DNA of 37,710 bases, taken from IMG/VR virus record IMGVR_UViG_3300046003_005642, positions 1 to 37,710 of that record; one strand, written 5' to 3'. Positions 33,629-37,710 of the stretch are shown piece after piece (within the stretch, counting starts at the first letter, position 1; the number at the start of each line of letters is the position of its first letter). The DNA comes from a virus. Below the pieces are notes generated by a model that was given only the letters and a program-made list of their open reading frames with translations, did no database searches and was not told the origin of the DNA. The position numbers were made by a program, and so were the translations under genes.

Positions 33629-33654
33629 AATTGCTATTTTTAAATTTCTATGTT

Positions 33655-33667
33655 GTAAATATACGAA
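33655..33667 (-). promoter_or_regulatory. Bacteroidota-type promoter (96-aa gene)
   Basis: Minus strand TTCGTATATTTAC plus AACATAGAAATTT. Confidence 0.8.
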
Positions 33668-33670
33668 ATA

Positions 33671-33916
33671 TTATTGATTATTAAACTGCCTTACCACCTC
33701 TATCAAAAGAGATTTACTTGGTTGTAAATCAGCATTTTTTGTTGAAAAAATAATTTTTCCATCTAAAGTAAGATCTACCTGTTGATTATAATCATAAACA
33801 CCCTTTACAAAACCATAATTTAATTTCCCCGTTTTTTTATTAAGAAAAATATTTGTAGAACTATGTTTAAGTATATCTGTTTGTGAAATTTCAATATTTA
33901 AAATTAATTTTTTCAT
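33671..33916 (-). CDS. Unknown 81-aa beta-rich protein
   Basis: Begins MKKLILNIEISQTDILKHSS. Alternating strands (VDLTLDGKIIFSTKN) and a helical end (KSLLIEVVRQFN). No signal sequence; monocistronic with its own promoter. Confidence 0.7.
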   Translation of the reverse strand: MKKLILNIEISQTDILKHSSTNIFLNKKTGKLNYGFVKGVYDYNQQVDLTLDGKIIFSTKNADLQPSKSLLIEVVRQFNNQ

Positions 33917-33942
33917 GATTTTATATTTTAAATTTCTATGTT

Positions 33943-33955
33943 GTAAACATACGAA
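33943..33955 (-). promoter_or_regulatory. Bacteroidota-type promoter (81-aa gene)
   Basis: Minus strand TTCGTATGTTTAC plus AACATAGAAATTT. Confidence 0.8.
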
Positions 33956-33968
33956 AATTAATTTAAAT

Positions 33969-33996
33969 AAAAAAGACCTTATTTCTAAGGTCTTTA
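33969..33996 (-). terminator. Terminator after the 267-aa membrane protein
   Basis: AAAGACCTTA..TAAGGTCTTT stem with an AGAAA loop, then TTTTTATT on the minus strand. Confidence 0.85.
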
Positions 33997-34025
33997 AAAT
34001 AATTTTAAAACGCCAATTTATATAA

Positions 34026-34829
34026 TTATTTTAGATCTTCAATACCCGTTTTAAATACTTTTTGAGTACGTGTTGATGTAAACCCAGGTTTATAATCAAT
34101 TCTCTCTCGATTCAATACCTTATTATAAATGACATTTGGGAATGTATCTAATAATATATTATTAGCTTTAGCTAAATCTTGATGTTGATTTTCAATAGCT
34201 AACAATCCTGCTCTTTGACTTTGGACGAATTCAATTAAACCTGAATAGAATTTAGTGAACTCAGTGTAAGGTATTGGTTGATTTTCCTGTAACCATTTCC
34301 ATGTTAATTTATCACCATCTTTTCTTGCATTCATAACAATATTTGTAACTTCCATTAATGTTTCTTTGTTTTTAATAACAACATCATCAGTTAATTGATA
34401 TGACTTCCAATAATTATCATAAAATGTTTCTTTGCTTTGGATAATTCTTATATTTTCATTTTGATATTCTACTGAAGCGTTGTAAATTAATTTACTTTGA
34501 TCGAATGATGTAATACCTAACGTTAGTAATAGTAAAGTTACAATTAATGTTTTAACACCTGCATAATAATTTGTATTGGAAGTGGCTTCACTAAAATCAA
34601 ATTCTAAATTTTCATCTAATGATTTCCTCATTAAAATAACAATATAGAAGAATGTTAATACACCAAATACCCAATTAAAAGCAGCATGCATTAATCCTAC
34701 TTCACCTCCTTTATCTCCGGGAAATTGAAGTGATGTTACTAATCCAAAGATTAGAATTGATAATAGAGTACAAATCATTTTAGATACGAACTCAGGTTTT
34801 GATAGTTTTCCTTGTTTAAAAATTGACAT
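34026..34829 (-). CDS. Membrane protein with LemA-like C-terminal part
   Basis: A 267-aa protein with three membrane helices (about residues 16-34, 50-67 and 92-110) followed by a helical soluble domain. The end of that domain, IENQHQDLAKANNILLDTFPNVIYNKVL, resembles LemA-family proteins in its NxxxxTFPN element, but the rest diverges, so the match is weak. Between the helices a charged loop (MRKSLDENLEFDFSEATS) is cytoplasmic or periplasmic. Coupled to the 474-aa membrane protein upstream; perhaps a complex. Confidence 0.65.
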   Translation of the reverse strand: MSIFKQGKLSKPEFVSKMICTLLSILIFGLVTSLQFPGDKGGEVGLMHAAFNWVFGVLTFFYIVILMRKSLDENLEFDFSEATSNTNYYAGVKTLIVTLLLLTLGITSFDQSKLIYNASVEYQNENIRIIQSKETFYDNYWKSYQLTDDVVIKNKETLMEVTNIVMNARKDGDKLTWKWLQENQPIPYTEFTKFYSGLIEFVQSQRAGLLAIENQHQDLAKANNILLDTFPNVIYNKVLNRERIDYKPGFTSTRTQKVFKTGIEDLK

Positions 34830-34839
34830 AATTATTTAT

Positions 34840-36264
34840 TTATTTGTTATTATTTTCTTCCTCTTCTACCCATGTAATTGTTGGACAGTTTTTCTTATAC
34901 ATTTGATATATTAAATCCTTGCACATTTTGAAGAATTCAATCATATGAATAAAACCAACATATAACATTACAAATGGATATGCAATTAATCTTCCTATAT
35001 AAACTATTCCTTTAACTATAGATTGGAAAAATCTTTCTATTGGACCAGCATCTACATTACTAATTTTATTAGCACTCCATAATATTGGTTTTATAATACT
35101 ATATTCAACAGGTTTAACAATACAATACTTATAGAATGGTGTTAATATTTTATTATATAAAATAATACAACCTTTACAAAATATATTATAAAATGGTATT
35201 AATACCTTTTCATAAAAGGGAAATAAAATATAAGTATAAAATGGAATTAAAATATATACTATAGTAAAATATAATCCAAACAAAATACCAACTAAAGCTA
35301 ATAAACCTAATAATACTTTACCAACAAATACCCAATTAACAACTTCTATTAATTTTTCAGTAGCTTGATATAATCCAACCAAAACAAATGATAATGCAAT
35401 AACAATTAACCCAATACCAATAATTTTAGCTGTTTTAGAATCTTTATTTATAGGTGGAATAAATGGTTTAGATTCATTTTTAACGACCTTTTTAGTTTGG
35501 ATTTGTTGTCTAACTTGTTTAGCTTCTTTTTGTTGTGCTAAATATTGTTGGTGTTGTTTTTCAATTTCTTTCTCTCGTTCTTTCTGTCTCCATTCATATG
35601 CTTTATCTATCAACTTATATCGAACATCATCACCAACATCCCATTTCCATTGATACCAATCTGAATGTTGAACTGCTTTTGAAATTTTTTCATAATCATC
35701 AGATTCACTTAGTTGTTTTAACTCTTCTAAAAATATTTTATATTTTTTACGTTCTTCTTCCTCTAACTTGCACTTTTTCTCATATTCTCGTTGTTTTTTA
35801 CGAGCTTTATAAGTAGCACATTTCTCCATAAATGTTGTACCTGTTTTACCAAACATTTTAACAATAAGGATTAAAGCAAATACAGGTGGTAATAAAGTAA
35901 CAACCATAATCCAAAAATATGGACACATTGTTGGGTGTACTTTATGTGGTTCTTTTCCATAAACCCATTTATAAAGCTTACAATGCCAAGCATCTTTATT
36001 AAATGTATAGAAGTTTTTCTTTACTTTCGCAACTTCATTTAATCCTTCAATATAAATTCCTTCAATTGAGAAATCATAATCTTTATCATCCAAAACACAC
36101 TTACATGTTTTCTCCTTCTTATTTATCTCCCATTTTGTGGAAATATATTCTAGCTTACTATCTTTATTTTGAACTTTTCCAATAACGAATGTTTTATCTT
36201 CATTTAGAAATAATCCTTTTAAAATAAGTTTACTATTTGTGTGAAATACATTAACTTTTATCAT
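34840..36264 (-). CDS. Multi-pass membrane protein with repeated PFY motif, 474 aa
   Basis: The largest gene of the window. N-terminal ~90 residues soluble (NSKLILKGLFLNEDKTFVIG), one membrane helix at about 110-135 (WIMVVTLLPPVFALILIV), a long Lys/Glu-rich coiled coil (about 150-270), then two helices and a repetitive hydrophobic zone where (I/L)xPFY recurs: IPFYTY, FPFYEK, IPFYNI and TPFYKY at about 347-385. A further membrane segment ends in a cytoplasmic acidic tail. Not recognised; the shape suggests a membrane-remodelling or envelope-anchored protein. Own promoter at 36286. Confidence 0.7.
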   Translation of the reverse strand: MIKVNVFHTNSKLILKGLFLNEDKTFVIGKVQNKDSKLEYISTKWEINKKEKTCKCVLDDKDYDFSIEGIYIEGLNEVAKVKKNFYTFNKDAWHCKLYKWVYGKEPHKVHPTMCPYFWIMVVTLLPPVFALILIVKMFGKTGTTFMEKCATYKARKKQREYEKKCKLEEEERKKYKIFLEELKQLSESDDYEKISKAVQHSDWYQWKWDVGDDVRYKLIDKAYEWRQKEREKEIEKQHQQYLAQQKEAKQVRQQIQTKKVVKNESKPFIPPINKDSKTAKIIGIGLIVIALSFVLVGLYQATEKLIEVVNWVFVGKVLLGLLALVGILFGLYFTIVYILIPFYTYILFPFYEKVLIPFYNIFCKGCIILYNKILTPFYKYCIVKPVEYSIIKPILWSANKISNVDAGPIERFFQSIVKGIVYIGRLIAYPFVMLYVGFIHMIEFFKMCKDLIYQMYKKNCPTITWVEEEENNNK

Positions 36265-36285
36265 AACTACTTAAATTTATCTTTT

Positions 36286-36298
36286 GTAAATATACGAA
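36286..36298 (-). promoter_or_regulatory. Bacteroidota-type promoter (474-aa and 267-aa membrane genes)
   Basis: Minus strand TTCGTATATTTAC, with GAGGAGGAATAGATA upstream (inside the preceding small gene). Confidence 0.85.
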
Positions 36299-36313
36299 TT
36301 AAATATAATATAT

Positions 36314-36481
36314 CTATTCCTCCTCAAATAAAATACCTATAATATTAGATATTCTTTTACAACATTTATAAAAATATTTTTCATCCCAATGCCATATAGA
36401 GATAGCTGTGAATAATAATAATGTAGGGATATTATATAAAAATATAATAAGACCTAATAAAACTGATATAAAATATTTCAT
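36314..36481 (-). CDS. 55-aa small membrane protein
   Basis: A 56-codon ATG frame (MKYFISVLLGLIIFLYNIPT) with a hydrophobic N-terminal half, IWHWDEKYFYKCCKR, and acidic end ILFEEE. Its ATG overlaps the TGA of the Cys-rich peptide. The gene ends within the next promoter. Confidence 0.7.
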   Translation of the reverse strand: MKYFISVLLGLIIFLYNIPTLLLFTAISIWHWDEKYFYKCCKRISNIIGILFEEE

Positions 36482-36570
36482 CTTAGTTCTTCTATTGTTA
36501 CTGGTTTATCATTTGTTCCACAACTTCCATCACAGAAGCCACATTGGCCTACACAAGAATTATTTTCCAT
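36478..36570 (-). CDS. 30-aa Cys-rich peptide
   Basis: A 31-codon ATG frame MENNSCVGQCGFCDGSCG, with four cysteines spaced C-x3-C-x2-C-x3-C at residues 6, 10, 13 and 17, a plausible zinc or iron-sulfur knuckle. ATGA overlap with the following gene. Confidence 0.65.
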   Translation of the reverse strand: MENNSCVGQCGFCDGSCGTNDKPVTIEELR

Positions 36571-36572
36571 AT

Positions 36573-36650
36573 TTAATCCATTCCACTTCCCCAATTATCT
36601 TTAGATTTAGTGATAATTACTTTGTCTCCTATTTGAAATACATGTTTCAT
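36573..36650 (-). CDS. 25-aa peptide
   Basis: A 26-codon ATG frame beginning MKHVFQIGDKVIITKSKD, which looks like the first strands of a small beta barrel. It precedes the Cys-rich peptide gene by two bases in the same unit. Confidence 0.55.
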   Translation of the reverse strand: MKHVFQIGDKVIITKSKDNWGSGMD

Positions 36651-36664
36651 AATCTTAATTTAAC

Positions 36665-36694
36665 CACCAAAAGCCACATCTTTCGATGTGGCTT
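36665..36694 (-). terminator. Terminator after the 156-aa gene
   Basis: AGCCACATC GAAA GATGTGGCT then TTTGG on the minus strand; a 9-bp stem. Confidence 0.8.
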
Positions 36695-36718
36695 AAGTAA
36701 TTATTTTTCTAATTTTTA

Positions 36719-37189
36719 TTATTGAGCACCTCCACCTAATAATGGCGAGCTCATTAATTCAGAGAAGAACATTTTTCTCTTATCTTCTTCAGATACGAAT
36801 TGTTCTGCTTTCACTTTCATTGCTTTTAAAGATTCTAAACGATCTTTATGTGTAGCAATTTTAACTTGAAGATTAATATCTTCTTTCCATTGTGCTAATG
36901 AATTTCCATCCTCTTTGAATGCTGGAGCATTTTCAATTCCCATTTCTTTGGCAGCTTCGTTGTAAGCATTTGCTTTACCTCTTACTAAAGAGTAAGCTCT
37001 AATCAATACCTCAACATCTTTCACTTTTTTCAAATCACCAAATGGTGCTAAGTTCATTGATGTTTTAAATTTTGATGTTTCAATACTTCCTAAGCTTTTG
37101 ATTTGAGCATCTAATGCTTGAATTACTGATGGGATAGACATTTCACCTGATAAAGCAATTCCTGTTTCTGTACTTTTTGTTCCTGACAT
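36719..37189 (-). CDS. Unknown 156-aa protein, possibly abundant
   Basis: Begins MSGTKSTETGIALSGEMSIP; helical (VIQALDAQIKSLGS, DRLESLKAMKVKAEQFVSEED) and with an ordinary amino-acid mix (few Asn/Ile), ending SSPLLGGGAQ. Such unbiased composition in an AT-rich genome often marks a highly expressed gene. It has a strong promoter and terminator of its own. No family recognised. Confidence 0.75.
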   Translation of the reverse strand: MSGTKSTETGIALSGEMSIPSVIQALDAQIKSLGSIETSKFKTSMNLAPFGDLKKVKDVEVLIRAYSLVRGKANAYNEAAKEMGIENAPAFKEDGNSLAQWKEDINLQVKIATHKDRLESLKAMKVKAEQFVSEEDKRKMFFSELMSSPLLGGGAQ

Positions 37190-37229
37190 AACGTGTTTAA
37201 TTTAGATTTAATTATTAATTTTAACTTTT

Positions 37230-37242
37230 GTAAATATACGAA
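37230..37242 (-). promoter_or_regulatory. Bacteroidota-type promoter (156-aa gene)
   Basis: Minus strand TTCGTATATTTAC with TTTG about 20 bp upstream. Confidence 0.85.
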
Positions 37243-37285
37243 TTTAATTTTGGGAAAACAAATTTATTTTTAAAAATGATTTATA

Positions 37286-37412
37286 AAATAGAAATAAGAC
37301 TCGAACTTATACTTCGTACCCGTCGTGACACTTAAATGTGGAGCAGTGCTATTTCGATACGCTTACTCTATTACTCACTCGCGAGACATTCTACCAATTG
37401 AATAATTCTATT
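37286..37412 (-). ncRNA. tRNA-like RNA with enlarged centre and extended acceptor (127 nt)
   Basis: Perfect acceptor AATAGAA/TTCTATT, extended outward by eight more pairs with one bulge (GATTTATA / TATAAATC), a D-arm ATTC AATTGGTA GAAT and a perfect T-arm ATAAG TTCGAGT CTTAT. The centre is 76 nt instead of about 22, with a CTCGCGAG palindrome and CAC..GTG hairpin but no anticodon loop. It has its own promoter at 37455, so it is probably an independent transcript. Confidence 0.6.
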
Positions 37413-37454
37413 TATAAATCAATATTTCAAATAACTTATTAACCTTTTTACTTT

Positions 37455-37467
37455 GTAAATATACGAA
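37455..37467 (-). promoter_or_regulatory. Bacteroidota-type promoter (tRNA-like RNA)
   Basis: Minus strand TTCGTATATTTAC; no protein gene follows before the next promoter, only the tRNA-like RNA. Confidence 0.8.
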
Positions 37468-37498
37468 AACCTTTTAGGTAATCAAAATTTCTTTTTAG

Positions 37499-37578
37499 AG
37501 ATAAAAATTAAGTAACTTATCACGACTATCTTAATATAGTTATTCTTCTCGTATTACTCTTGTATGTAATTTTTATCT
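37499..37578 (-). ncRNA. 80-nt structured RNA at a promoter start site
   Basis: AGATAAAAATTA and TAATTTTTATCT form a perfect 12-bp stem closing the segment. Inside are TTAC/GTAA and ACTAT/ATAGT hairpins, a multi-arm outline like a cloverleaf but without a canonical T-loop. The 5' end coincides with the expected start of the transcript from the promoter at 37582. Confidence 0.5.
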
Positions 37579-37581
37579 TTG

Positions 37582-37594
37582 GTAAATATACGAA
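37582..37594 (-). promoter_or_regulatory. Bacteroidota-type promoter (80-nt RNA)
   Basis: Minus strand TTCGTATATTTAC with AAGGAATTGGATTT upstream; full match to the bipartite consensus. Confidence 0.85.
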
Positions 37595-37617
37595 ATTAGA
37601 AACTTAAATCCAATTCC

Positions 37618-37710
37618 TTATTTAAAATATCTAATTTGTGATAAAGTAAGTCCATATTTTGTTGGATCTTTTTCTATTAAATGTTTTGAAACTTCACTTT
37701 CTGTTTTCCT
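37618..37710 (-). CDS. C-terminal fragment of a protein entering from the right edge
   Basis: An open frame from the window edge ends in TAA at 37618. Visible residues include SEVSKHLIEKDPTKYGLTLS and then QIRYFK. Helical and charged; cannot be named. Confidence 0.6.
   Translation of the reverse strand, partial: RKTESEVSKHLIEKDPTKYGLTLSQIRYFK

Noticed and set aside
35535-36725. Plus-strand frames opposite the membrane protein genes
   Set aside because: Antisense of well-supported minus-strand genes, of low-complexity composition and without a promoter box.

Overview
This window is part of a large, strongly AT-rich, lytic tailed-phage genome whose host is probably a member of the Bacteroidota, most likely a flavobacterium. 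Two lines of evidence support this. First, about 30 near-identical promoter boxes read TTCGTATATTTAC on the minus strand, a variant of the TAnnTTTG -7 box used by Bacteroidota sigma factors, and start codons lack strong Shine-Dalgarno sites. Second, many small proteins are of types familiar from Bacteroidota phages, together with T4-like functions: a gp55-type late sigma factor, thymidylate synthase, glutaredoxin, an HD hydrolase and a large tRNA array. Essentially every gene lies on the minus strand, so transcription runs from high to low coordinates.

Layout. (a) 1-5.1 kb is a compact operon of overlapping genes: the gp55-like sigma factor, a membrane coiled-coil protein, an HD-domain protein, a glutaredoxin, small unknowns, a calcineurin-like phosphoesterase and a zinc-ribbon protein. 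(b) 5.08-5.44 kb holds a candidate structured RNA closed by a long-range stem and ended by a terminator. (c) 5.5-6.5 kb holds a 305-aa helical protein and a 21-aa hydrophobic peptide. (d) 6.5-12.4 kb is a tRNA island with 25 recognisable tRNAs covering all 20 amino acids, including an initiator, plus tRNA-like and degenerate copies, spacer hairpins, two HNH endonucleases and a few small genes. (e) 12.4-23.3 kb is an accessory region of short, tightly packed genes: thymidylate synthase, a HAD-family phosphatase, a uracil-DNA-glycosylase-like protein, a DUF3307-like membrane protein, lipoproteins and many unknowns. Seven of the unknowns end in the same C-terminal tetrapeptide YEIY (one YEVY); an eighth lies at 31.5 kb. 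(f) 23.3-24.7 kb is an island of less AT-rich DNA with a second candidate structured RNA. (g) 24.7-37.7 kb carries small genes, mostly each with its own promoter: a SAP/AT-hook-like protein, a SEC-C zinc protein, small membrane proteins, a 474-aa multi-pass membrane protein and several stand-alone structured RNAs at the right edge.

How it fits together. The sigma factor probably directs late transcription, while the monocistronic units on the right look like early or accessory genes driven by host-type promoters. Thymidylate synthase, glutaredoxin, the HD protein and the HAD phosphatase fit nucleotide metabolism. The tRNA set could decode almost every sense codon, so the phage may be nearly independent of host tRNAs. 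The observations most worth following are the shared YEIY tail, the tRNA-like RNAs with intact acceptor, D and T arms but no normal anticodon arm, and the structured non-coding RNAs at 5.1, 24.2 and 37.3-37.6 kb. All functional statements rest on reading the sequence; no database search was run.
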